Shown here: positions 29,888 through 36,613 of the stretch, piece by piece
Position numbering within the stretch: the stretch's first letter is position 1
How the letters are laid out: the number at the start of each line of letters is the position of its first letter
Position numbers and translations under genes: made by a program
Assembly (NCBI GenBank): GCA_902628045.1
Contig: CACOLU010000009.1
Span: forward strand, 1-36,613
DNA length: 36,613 nt
Direction: 5' to 3'
DNA from: an uncultured Candidatus Actinomarina sp.
GTDB taxonomy: Bacteria > Actinomycetota > Acidimicrobiia > Actinomarinales > Actinomarinaceae
Notes under the pieces: generated by a model
Databases searched by the model: none
Told to the model about the DNA's origin: nothing
What the model saw: the letters and a program-made list of their open reading frames with translations, nothing else

Positions 29888-31786
29888 TTATTTTGACAAG
29901 TTTTTTTGGGATAAAAAGGCCTCATCGTTCCATTTTCTACCTAAAAAGTCCTGAACCATGTTTTCAGCAGGTACAGTTCCTCCAGGTTTTAGAATTTTAT
30001 TTTTATAGTCAACACCAACAGAATTAGACAATACTCCTTCATTTTCAAATCTACTAAATAAGTCATCACCAATTATTTCAGCCCACAAATAACCATAATA
30101 AGCTGCATCATACCCACCAAGTAAATGTCCAAAAGCTGCTAGGTGATTTATATCTTTCGGATATGTTATTGTTGTAACTTTTTGAGCTTTATGTTCTACT
30201 TCTAAAAGGCTGTCTTTAAAGTTTTCACCATGTAAATGTTGGTCTGCAAGACCAAATGAAACCTGCCTGAGTGCAAGTAAACTAACTCCAATATTTTTTG
30301 ATTTATTTAATTTTTCACATATTTCTTCAGCCAATGATTCACCAGACTCAATATGCGTTGAAATTCTTTTCATACACTCTACTTTCCATACCCAATGCTC
30401 CATAATTTGACTTGGTGCTTCAACGAAGTCCCATTCACAGTTTGCACCAACAAATCTCGTATATTTTGATTTTCCAATTCCGTTGTGTAGAACATGGCCA
30501 AATTCATGAAAAAGAGTTTCAACTTCATCGAAAGTCATTAATCCATCACCTGAGTTCGGGTTTGGAAAATTTGCAACCATTGAGCATATAGGCAACTCTT
30601 GTCTGCTAGATCCACCTGAAGATATATCGAATACTGCAGCGTGTGTAAATTTTCCTTCTCTCGGATAAAGGTCTAAATAAAAATATGCTAATTGTTGACC
30701 ATTTTTTTCCCATAAAGACCAAAGCTCAACATCTTCATGCCATGCAGTTTCATTCGATTCAGATTTTATTTGCAAATCAAATACTTCTTCACAAACTTTA
30801 AACATTTCAGTTTTCACATCATGTATGTAAAAGAATTTTTTTAATTCACTATTCTCAATGCTGCTTACTTTACTTCTTTCTTTTGAAATGAAATAACGTA
30901 TATCCCAAGGTGTTATATCAGAAATTTCGATGTTATCTATAGCAAGTTCACTTTTTTCAACTTCAGCTGCTTTTTGTAATTTTGGAATCAAGCTTTCATA
31001 CATTAACGCTACATTTTTTGGTGACTTTGCCATCCTATTCTGTAATCTATATTCAGCCCAAGTGTTAAATCCAAACAACAAAGCCTTTTCATTTCTTAGT
31101 TGAACAGCTTCTTCAAGAATTGGACTGTTTTCTTTTACAGCTCGATTGTTAAAAGCCTTCCAAACAATTTCTCTAGTTGTTCTCACACTGCAGTTTTCCA
31201 TAACAGCATTGATATCTGGATAGGCCATTGTTATAACAAAGCTATCATTATTTTTTCTTAAGTTTTTAAGTTCGTTTTGACTCAGGCCTTTTAGTTCACT
31301 TTCCAAAAACAAAACTTCAGTTTTATCTTTTGCAATATTTTCTGCAAAAGAAATACTGAGATCTATAAGCTTTTTTTCGATTTCTGTGAGCCTATTCTTT
31401 TTTTCATCTGATAAACCATGTCCTGCGTCTTTGAAGTCAATTTCTAAGTCCTTGAAAAATGTTTTCGATTCCTCATCTAAATTATTTGTTTCTATTTCTT
31501 TAAACTTTTCGTATAAATCTTGATCTTTAAATATTTCAAGTGCAAAATTTTGTATTTTTGAATCAGCTTCATTTCCAAAATCTCTTATCTTTTCATCCGG
31601 ATGCACATCTCCCATAAAGGCAGTGCGTCCAGAAAGATCATAAATTGTACTCTCTAGCTCATTAAAATTCGATAAATCCATATTTTCAGAAGATTTAATA
31701 TTACCAACCAAACCTTTACACTCTTCGATTGTATTTTTTAAGTCTTCTTTTAGTTTTTCTAAAGATATATCTGAATAATTGTACAC
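29888..31786 (-). CDS. M3A-family oligopeptidase (thimet oligopeptidase-like)
   Basis: 632 residues, no signal peptide, so cytoplasmic peptide turnover is expected. The zinc motif LFHEFGHVLH (HExxH near residue 425) is followed by ANCEWDFVEAPSQIMEHWVW, where the downstream Glu is the third ligand; this is the M3A (thimet oligopeptidase/oligopeptidase A) form. HAAVFDISSGGSS precedes it. The C-terminal SFGLADQHLHGE and AAFGHLLGGYDAAYYGYLW are also typical. GTG start with AAAGGAG upstream, a clear leadered start. It is divergent from the selenoprotein gene, 37 bp apart. Confidence 0.9.
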   Translation of the reverse strand: MYNYSDISLEKLKEDLKNTIEECKGLVGNIKSSENMDLSNFNELESTIYDLSGRTAFMGDVHPDEKIRDFGNEADSKIQNFALEIFKDQDLYEKFKEIETNNLDEESKTFFKDLEIDFKDAGHGLSDEKKNRLTEIEKKLIDLSISFAENIAKDKTEVLFLESELKGLSQNELKNLRKNNDSFVITMAYPDINAVMENCSVRTTREIVWKAFNNRAVKENSPILEEAVQLRNEKALLFGFNTWAEYRLQNRMAKSPKNVALMYESLIPKLQKAAEVEKSELAIDNIEISDITPWDIRYFISKERSKVSSIENSELKKFFYIHDVKTEMFKVCEEVFDLQIKSESNETAWHEDVELWSLWEKNGQQLAYFYLDLYPREGKFTHAAVFDISSGGSSRQELPICSMVANFPNPNSGDGLMTFDEVETLFHEFGHVLHNGIGKSKYTRFVGANCEWDFVEAPSQIMEHWVWKVECMKRISTHIESGESLAEEICEKLNKSKNIGVSLLALRQVSFGLADQHLHGENFKDSLLEVEHKAQKVTTITYPKDINHLAAFGHLLGGYDAAYYGYLWAEIIGDDLFSRFENEGVLSNSVGVDYKNKILKPGGTVPAENMVQDFLGRKWNDEAFLSQKNLSK

Positions 31787-31811
31787 TCAACTCCTTTAAC
31801 TTTTTATATGA

Positions 31812-31817
31812 TAGTAT
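31812..31817 (+). promoter_or_regulatory. -10 element of the selenoprotein operon
   Basis: TAGTAT, exactly six bases before ATG 31824. It supports that start and independent transcription. Confidence 0.45.
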
Positions 31818-31823
31818 TTAGTT

Positions 31824-32060
31824 ATGGAAATCAAACTTGAATTTTGTGTAGTTTGAAACTACACACCTCGTGCAGTTGGCACGATTGAAGATATCTTAGA
31901 AGTTTACGGTAACAAAGTTACAAACATTCAACTAATTCCAAGCGGTGGTGGAGTATTTGAGCTCCATTTAAATGAAAAATTATTATTTTCAAAAAAAGAA
32001 CTTGGAAGACACTCAGAAGATGGAGAAATTCTCAAATTAATTGAAGAAGATCTTGGTTGA
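31824..32060 (+). CDS. SelW-like (Rdx family) selenoprotein, in-frame UGA as selenocysteine
   Basis: 78 residues if UGA at 31854-31856 is read as selenocysteine (U). The protein starts MEIKLEFCVV then U, so the redox motif is Cys8-x-x-U11, followed by NYTPRAVGTIEDIL. IPSGGGVFELHLN and LFSKKELGRH match the Rdx/SelW thioredoxin-like fold (usual GGVFEV...SKK). Just after the UGA is a perfect 6-bp hairpin (31868-31884) fitting a bacterial SECIS. UGA is a normal stop in asd and ask, and Trp is encoded by UGG, so a changed code is unlikely. TAGTAT six bases before the ATG supports expression. Its terminal TGA overlaps the TauE TTG start. Sec machinery genes are not in the window. Confidence 0.78.
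31845..31865 (+). other. Triloop palindrome centred on the UGA
   Basis: TGTGTAGTT, TGA, AACTACACA: nine perfect pairs with the UGA codon as the three-base loop. It could be an mRNA structure presenting the codon or a DNA operator. It ends three bases before the SECIS-like stem. Confidence 0.6.
31868..31884 (+). promoter_or_regulatory. Candidate bacterial SECIS element
   Basis: TCGTGC, loop AGTTG, GCACGA: a perfect 6-bp stem. The loop begins 17 nt after the UGA, within the range for bacterial SECIS elements, and contains the expected G-U. It is read as codons for PRAVGTI, as bacterial SECIS elements are. Confidence 0.65.
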
Positions 32061-32791
32061 ATTTACCGTTTGACTTAACCCTATTTGAAATAATTTTTAT
32101 TGCAATTTTGCTTTTTATTGGTTCTGCCGTTCAAGGCGTTTTGGGTTTTGGCTTTGCGGTTATCGCTTCACCAATAATTGTTCAAATTGAGCCTCGTCTT
32201 GTGCCTCAACTGCTCGCGTTACTTGGTTTGCCGCTTGCTTTAAGAGTTTTTTACAGAGAAAAAGACGAAGTTGATTTATCTAAAGTCAAGCCATTAATTT
32301 TAGGCCGATTAATAGGGGGACCAATTGGACTCTTATTATTGTTAAACTTATCTGAAAAATATTTATCAATTTCTGTAGGGCTTATTGTTTTTATAGCAGG
32401 TGCAGGCTCTTTTTTTGGGTGGGAAATAAACAGAAATACTTTGAATTCCTTTTTTGCAGGTACTTTTTCAGGTATTTTTGGGATGATCGCAGCCATTGGC
32501 GGTCCTCCCGTAGCTTTGCTTTACAGGAATACTAAATCTCAGGAATTTAGGCCATCTCTCAATAGTGTATTTAGCATAGGCATTTTGATTACATTGTCTC
32601 TTTTAATTCTTAGTAGCAATCTTTATATTGACCATCTACTTTTATTTATGTTTTTTCTTCCAATTGTTTTGGTAGGCATAAGAGTTTCTAGCTCGCTTTT
32701 CTCAAAAGTCTCAGACAGTTTTATTGCCCAGTCAGTGACTTATTTTTCCATTATTTCTGGGCTTTATGTTATTTTGAGAAACATAAATTAG
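32057..32791 (+). CDS. TauE/SafE (TSUP) family transporter
   Basis: 244 residues, seven to eight membrane helices. GSAVQGVLGFGFAVIASPI and the mid-protein repeat FFAGTFSGIFGMIAAIGGPP are the two TSUP-family half-signatures. Members export or import sulfite, thiosulfate, sulfoacetate or related organosulfur anions. TTG start overlapping the selenoprotein TGA by 4 bp, so the two proteins are translationally coupled, and a role with a sulfur or selenium oxyanion is possible but only inferred. No later ATG fits the first helix. Confidence 0.82.
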   Translation: MNLPFDLTLFEIIFIAILLFIGSAVQGVLGFGFAVIASPIIVQIEPRLVPQLLALLGLPLALRVFYREKDEVDLSKVKPLILGRLIGGPIGLLLLLNLSEKYLSISVGLIVFIAGAGSFFGWEINRNTLNSFFAGTFSGIFGMIAAIGGPPVALLYRNTKSQEFRPSLNSVFSIGILITLSLLILSSNLYIDHLLLFMFFLPIVLVGIRVSSSLFSKVSDSFIAQSVTYFSIISGLYVILRNIN

Positions 32792-32828
32792 TTTATTTCA
32801 ACTAGGGGGATTATTAACATATAAGCAT

Positions 32829-34316
32829 ATGTTTATGAACGCCATTATTGCCGGCTTGCTTTACTTCTTAAGTTTCCCTCCTTATGATTTTTGGTATTTA
32901 ATATTTCCTGCACTTTATATTTTTTATTATTCATTGCTTTCAAGTAAAAAATCTTTTCTGTCAGGGTTTATCTTTGGGTGTGTTGCTTATGGTGTGATTC
33001 TATTAGGAATTCAATCAATAGGACTTGAAGCTTGGATACCGTTGACATTTTTAATGGGATTGATGTATGGAGTATTCTCAAAATTATTTTCATATTTAAA
33101 TAAAAAATCTGGAAATAATTTCTATGTATTGTTGGCAGCGTTAGCAGTATTTGATCTGATCAGAGCATATTTTCCTTTTGGAGGATTTCCTTGGGGTTTT
33201 CCATCAACAGTTTTACTAACAGGCCCTATTGATAGCCCATTATTTTTTGAAGTACCATTGACATTCAGAAACTTTGGACCAACCGGATCTTCTCTTTTAC
33301 TACAATCTCTTCCTCTGATAATTGCACTTGGTATTTTTTCAAAAAGCAAACCAAAAAATTATTTAAAGGATTACAGCATATTTTTAGCAATAATTTTAAC
33401 AATATTTATTTCAAATTATGTTGTTAATGACTATCAGTACACTCAGCCAGAAACATCAGAACTCAATATCACAATCGTTCAAGGAAACAGTCCTTGTCCC
33501 GGTGCAAAAAACAGATGCATCAATGAAAGGCAAAAAATATATGATAGCCATTTAGCTCAAACTCAATCTCTCGAAGGGAATTTTGATTTAGTAGTTTGGC
33601 CTGAGAGCTCAACAGGATTTAATAATGATCCGGGAGTACATAGTAGAGTTCAAAATGACGTTTCTACCCAAGCTTTGAGATTAGATTCATATTTTTTAAT
33701 TGGGGGAGACAGACCTGTACAAAAAGAATATTTCGAAAATTATGGAATCTTTATTAACAGAGAGGGAGAGGTTGTAGATCAATATTTAAAACAGCATCCA
33801 GTACCATTTGGAGAATATATCCCTTATAGAAAATATTTAGATTGGATTCCTCCACTAGCACTAGTTCCTCGTGACATGATTAGGGGAGGTGGTCAAAAAA
33901 TATTTATGGTTAATGATACAAAAATATCAACTGTTATTTCATTTGAAGGTTCTTTCCAAAGATACATTAGGAACAGTGTCTTGGACGGTGCAGAGTTGGT
34001 TGTAATCCTTACTAACCAAGCAAGCTATGGAGAAAGCGGGATGTCGGACCAATTTATATTAATGTCCAGGGCAAATGCAATTTCAAACGAAAGACCAATT
34101 GTACATGCAGCAATTACAGGTAAATCAGCGTTCATAGATCACAATGGAAAAGTGATTTCTAAAACTGAATTATTTGAAACAACAACATTAAATGAAAAAC
34201 TTGAAGTAAGACAAACAGAAACTCCGTACAGCAAATATGGAAATTATTTAAATTATATTTTTATAATATTTGGAGCCCTTACGTTTGTCAGAAGATTTAT
34301 TCGTCAAGTTGATTAA
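32829..34316 (+). CDS. lnt: Apolipoprotein N-acyltransferase Lnt, Cys-to-Ser variant
   Basis: Predicted to add the third acyl chain to lipoproteins. 495 residues: N-terminal membrane helices (LSFPPYDFWYL; FPFGGFPWGFP) and a periplasm-facing nitrilase domain from about 210. Glu259 in VVWPESS and Lys321 in LKQHPVPFGEYIPYR are the catalytic Glu and Lys. The catalytic Cys, normally ICYE or ICFE, is Ser371 in VISFEGSF. NQASYGESG and RANAISNERPIVHAAITG complete the domain. Two lipoproteins in this window are candidate substrates. Start 32829; an ATG two codons later is equally possible. It overlaps the MscS gene by 20 bp convergently. Confidence 0.85.
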   Translation: MFMNAIIAGLLYFLSFPPYDFWYLIFPALYIFYYSLLSSKKSFLSGFIFGCVAYGVILLGIQSIGLEAWIPLTFLMGLMYGVFSKLFSYLNKKSGNNFYVLLAALAVFDLIRAYFPFGGFPWGFPSTVLLTGPIDSPLFFEVPLTFRNFGPTGSSLLLQSLPLIIALGIFSKSKPKNYLKDYSIFLAIILTIFISNYVVNDYQYTQPETSELNITIVQGNSPCPGAKNRCINERQKIYDSHLAQTQSLEGNFDLVVWPESSTGFNNDPGVHSRVQNDVSTQALRLDSYFLIGGDRPVQKEYFENYGIFINREGEVVDQYLKQHPVPFGEYIPYRKYLDWIPPLALVPRDMIRGGGQKIFMVNDTKISTVISFEGSFQRYIRNSVLDGAELVVILTNQASYGESGMSDQFILMSRANAISNERPIVHAAITGKSAFIDHNGKVISKTELFETTTLNEKLEVRQTETPYSKYGNYLNYIFIIFGALTFVRRFIRQVD

Positions 34317-35517
34317 ATGGTAAGTTTTTCATAGCCACAGCCTCTATTACACCACTTTGGAAAACACGTAATCCAAATTTTGGAAGAATTGCAAATAAGT
34401 GATCAAAAATGTCTGATTGTATTCTCTCATAAGCAACCCACTCTGTTGTATTCGTAAATGTATATATTTCTATAGGAACTCCTTCAGGAGAAGAAGGTAA
34501 TTGACGAACTAAAAAAGTCATGGTGTCAGTGTTTAAATCTTGACTTTGTTTCAAATAGTTCTCAACATACGCTCTATAAGTTCCGATATTTGTTAATCTC
34601 CTAGTTTCTAATTGGTTAGAAGACTCACTGTTTAATTTATTAAACTTTTCTAACTCCTCATTTTTTTCTGAAATATAGCTCTTAATTGGTGAAAGCTTTT
34701 GTAGTTCGACGGTTTCTTCTGCGGTTAAAAACTTGATACTAGAAATATCTATTAATATTGATCTTTTTATTCTTCTACCTCCATACTCAGACATTGCCCT
34801 CCAGTTTTTCACAGAAGTGTTAACAATTTTTGATGTAGGTATTGTTGTAATTGTTTTGTCCCAATTTTGTACTTTTACAGTGTGAAGGGCTATATCTACA
34901 ACATCTCCATCTGCACCAAACTCGGGAACCTCAATCCAGTCACCAATTTTAATTATGTCATTTTGACCAATTTGGACTGATGCTACAAAAGAAAGAATTG
35001 TATCTTGAAAGACTAACAACAACACTGCAGTCAAAGCTCCAAGACCACTTATGTAGTAAGCTACTGATTGACCAGTTATTATTGCAAAAATAATTATTGC
35101 AATGAATGATGCGATAATTATTTTTACTATTTGAATATATCCTTTGATAGGTTTATTTTTTAATACATCAATATTTTCAGAAACTTTATTAAACACAGTG
35201 AGCATTTCAAGAATGGTAAGGCCGACAAACAAAGTCAGTAATGAATCAAGAAGTCTAGAAATTATTGGATTTGAAAATATTTCAAGATTAAATGTAGGAG
35301 ATGAGGTCAAAAAAGTAAAAACTATAATTACCAGAACATATGAAAGTCGATTCAGAAATTTTTTTTCCAGAAATAAATCATCAATAAACGTTGATGTTCT
35401 TTTCGCTATTTTTTTTAATGTAGGAAAGAGGATGCTTCTCAATACAAAATAAGTAATAATTAAAATCCCAAAAATTATTGCAAGAGACGAGAGTTCAGAG
35501 GTTGATAAATTATTCAT
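34297..35517 (-). CDS. Mechanosensitive channel, MscS family, YbdG-like
   Basis: 406 residues. Five membrane helices; the pore helix is around GLGALTAVLLLVFQDTILSF, followed by IKIGDWIEVPEFGADGDVVD of the MscS beta domain. The YbdG features are VQNWDKTITTIPTSK, GGRRIKRSI, LTNIGTYRAYVENYL, TFLVRQLPSSPEGVPIEIY and IQSDIFDHLFAI with FGLRVFQSG. YbdG-type channels respond to mild osmotic down-shock. TAAAAT exactly six bases before ATG 35517 suggests leaderless mRNA, independent of the purB-DUF3159 genes upstream. It overlaps lnt convergently. Confidence 0.9.
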   Translation of the reverse strand: MNNLSTSELSSLAIIFGILIITYFVLRSILFPTLKKIAKRTSTFIDDLFLEKKFLNRLSYVLVIIVFTFLTSSPTFNLEIFSNPIISRLLDSLLTLFVGLTILEMLTVFNKVSENIDVLKNKPIKGYIQIVKIIIASFIAIIIFAIITGQSVAYYISGLGALTAVLLLVFQDTILSFVASVQIGQNDIIKIGDWIEVPEFGADGDVVDIALHTVKVQNWDKTITTIPTSKIVNTSVKNWRAMSEYGGRRIKRSILIDISSIKFLTAEETVELQKLSPIKSYISEKNEELEKFNKLNSESSNQLETRRLTNIGTYRAYVENYLKQSQDLNTDTMTFLVRQLPSSPEGVPIEIYTFTNTTEWVAYERIQSDIFDHLFAILPKFGLRVFQSGVIEAVAMKNLPFNQLDE

Positions 35518-35523
35518 AGTTAA

Positions 35524-35529
35524 ATTTTA
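35524..35529 (-). promoter_or_regulatory. -10 element of mechanosensitive channel gene
   Basis: TAAAAT on the minus strand, six bases before ATG 35517, in the 14-bp gap after DUF3159. Confidence 0.45.
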
Positions 35530-35531
35530 CC

Positions 35532-36212
35532 TTAAAATCCTTTTTGTTGGCTGACCCAAGGTTCAGGTGAATTATTTATGAATTCGTCAACACTTGGACC
35601 ATTTAAATTTTGTAAACTTCTTTGGCCGACAATATATGAAATTACTAAAAGAATCAAGGTGCTTTGATTAGATGTTGTAAGTTTGATTACAACCAGTATT
35701 TCAGGATTGTTAAAGAAGTAAATTTGTAACCCAGCCTTTAGAGACAAATAAATGGTCCAAATAATAGCAACTTTTGTGTAAGCAGGGCGTACTTTTGGGT
35801 GAAAATACCACCCTTTAGGCCAATTCCTAAATGTTTTTGAACTGTATATCGTAAATGGCTTTCTTATCAGTATCGAAATTAATCCAAAGATTGCAATTGT
35901 TGCGTCTCTTATAATTCCAGGAATGAAAAATCCAGAAGCACTTCCTTGAAGTCTTGCTAGAAGTAGTGCAATAGCAGATCCAACAAATCCGTAAAAAACA
36001 AACTTTAAATCTTGTTTTCTTAGTCTTCTGTAAATTAGAAAAACAATTAGTAATCCAGCTGTACTAATGATCGCTGTATTTAAATCAACAAAGTTAGCCA
36101 ACACAACAAAAAATACTGGAGCAATTACAGCATCAATTACACCTTCATTGTTTGGAAGTAAGTCTTTAACTTCTTCTCTTATTTCAAGAAATTTTGATTT
36201 AAATTTATCCAA
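35532..36212 (-). CDS. DUF3159 membrane protein
   Basis: 226 residues, six to seven membrane helices. ARLQGSASGFFIPGIIRDA and LIRKPFTIYS are the DUF3159 signatures, a family seen mostly in actinobacteria with no known function. A TTG start at 36212 lies one base after the purB stop, so it is likely translated by coupling; there is no later Met close to the N-terminus. The C-terminal tail is soluble and Pro/Asn-rich (SVDEFINNSPEPW). Confidence 0.8.
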   Translation of the reverse strand: MDKFKSKFLEIREEVKDLLPNNEGVIDAVIAPVFFVVLANFVDLNTAIISTAGLLIVFLIYRRLRKQDLKFVFYGFVGSAIALLLARLQGSASGFFIPGIIRDATIAIFGLISILIRKPFTIYSSKTFRNWPKGWYFHPKVRPAYTKVAIIWTIYLSLKAGLQIYFFNNPEILVVIKLTTSNQSTLILLVISYIVGQRSLQNLNGPSVDEFINNSPEPWVSQQKGF

Positions 36213-36213
36213 T

Positions 36214-36613
36214 TTATTGAAATTTATCTTTAAACGTTTTTTCGTCTACGTTTTTATTAACTTGATTTTCTAAATCTGGAAATTCTAATTTAAATTCTTT
36301 TTCAAGCTCTTTTTTTAATTCTTCAGCAGATAAATTGTTAAAAATTTCTTCTTGAATTTTTCTATATGCTGTATCTCTATCAACACCGTTGTTCACAAGA
36401 TATGAAAGATATTTTTGACTTACAGATTTATTTTTTGCGTCTTCAAGGTTTACATTTATTTGTTCATAATTTATAACTAGGTGTTTTAGTATTGAATTCA
36501 ACTCGATACTCATAAAAGTAATAAGGTGAAAAGCATCTGGGAGCATGATCCTTTCTACTGAGGAATTAGAAATGTCTCTTTCGTTCCATAAAACCATATT
36601 CTCTAAACTAGTA
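36214..36613 (-). CDS. purB: Adenylosuccinate lyase PurB, C-terminal part
   Basis: The 5' end lies beyond the window; the frame stays open to 36613, reading TSLENMVLWNERDISNSSVERIMLPDAF (shown across the ATG at 36597, which is internal). The segments LWNERDISNSSVERIMLPDAF are the family signature of PurB, normally LWHERDISHSSVERI, with Asn for His at two sites. The enzyme cleaves adenylosuccinate and SAICAR in purine synthesis. Ends in a basic-acidic helical tail. DUF3159 follows by one base. Confidence 0.9.
   Translation of the reverse strand, partial: TSLENMVLWNERDISNSSVERIMLPDAFHLITFMSIELNSILKHLVINYEQINVNLEDAKNKSVSQKYLSYLVNNGVDRDTAYRKIQEEIFNNLSAEELKKELEKEFKLEFPDLENQVNKNVDEKTFKDKFQ

Noticed and set aside
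31854-31856. UGA read as tryptophan (alternative genetic code)
   Set aside because: UGA ends asd and ask in this window and Trp is encoded by UGG throughout; the CxxU position and SECIS-like hairpin fit selenocysteine better.
31824-32060. SelW-like gene as a broken pseudogene
   Set aside because: Apart from the single UGA, the frame is intact and family motifs are kept to the C-terminus; the UGA is exactly at the known Sec position, and promoter and coupling are intact.
1-36613. CRISPR arrays, insertion sequences, prophage, integrase sites, rRNA
   Set aside because: I saw no repeat-spacer pattern, transposase, phage gene, attachment repeat or rRNA sequence.

Overview
The window looks like a low-GC chromosome segment of a free-living, probably aquatic actinobacterium. 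The actinobacterial signs are CrgA, the 31-residue ribosomal protein bS22, a PASTA-type PknB kinase with its PP2C phosphatase, DUF3159, a PAC2 protein, a MutY without a NUDIX domain, a Nur-type nickel operator and many apparently leaderless genes. The low GC content, tight packing with many 1-14 bp overlaps, and absence of any visible mobile element, phage or CRISPR array resemble streamlined marine lineages such as the Actinomarinales. The placement is inference from gene content only.

Layout. 1-4942: end of an EamA transporter, a family 4 uracil-DNA glycosylase, a possible 40-residue small protein with a strong hairpin inside it, a CbiM/NikM nickel-cobalt transporter under a Nur-like box, an alpha/beta hydrolase, a DUF3445 heme protein, a SemiSWEET and a lipid-anchored zinc peptidase. 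4975-5210: tRNA-Ile and tRNA-Ala, divergent. 5231-9225: two small membrane proteins, then crgA, mutY, pknB and a PP2C phosphatase, a reduced version of the actinobacterial cell-envelope signalling locus. 9324-12997: an anchored protein, serS, a LysE exporter, tadA and four tRNAs (three Ser, one Arg-ACG). 13000-18607: ankyrin lipoprotein, a divergent nitroreductase/crotonase pair, dGTPase, a HAD nucleotidase, dnaX and an unknown helical protein. 18607-25080: murJ, a PHP phosphoesterase, the ask-asd-acyltransferase operon, DUF554 and dcd. 25124-29523: small membrane protein, LicA-like kinase, bS22, PAC2, and a copZ-copA copper operon. 29555-29858: a small zinc-site protein under a CRP-like palindrome, with a C-rich double-hairpin RNA and terminator after it. 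29888-36613: M3 oligopeptidase, a probable SelW-like selenoprotein coupled to a TauE/SafE transporter, lnt, a YbdG-type mechanosensitive channel, DUF3159 and partial purB.

The points most worth attention are: (1) a selenoprotein gene at 31824-32060 with an in-frame UGA and a SECIS-like hairpin, missed by standard ORF calling; (2) a TTGCAA-N5-TTGCAA Nur box on the cbiM promoter; (3) a recurrent TANNNT-N6-ATG arrangement implying leaderless mRNAs; (4) an A9 run in dnaX where slippage either way meets a stop almost at once, as known for the tau/gamma switch; (5) unusual active-site residues in TadA (Cys to Asp zinc ligand) and Lnt (Cys to Ser nucleophile); (6) a 6C-like C-rich RNA next to a CRP-like operator.
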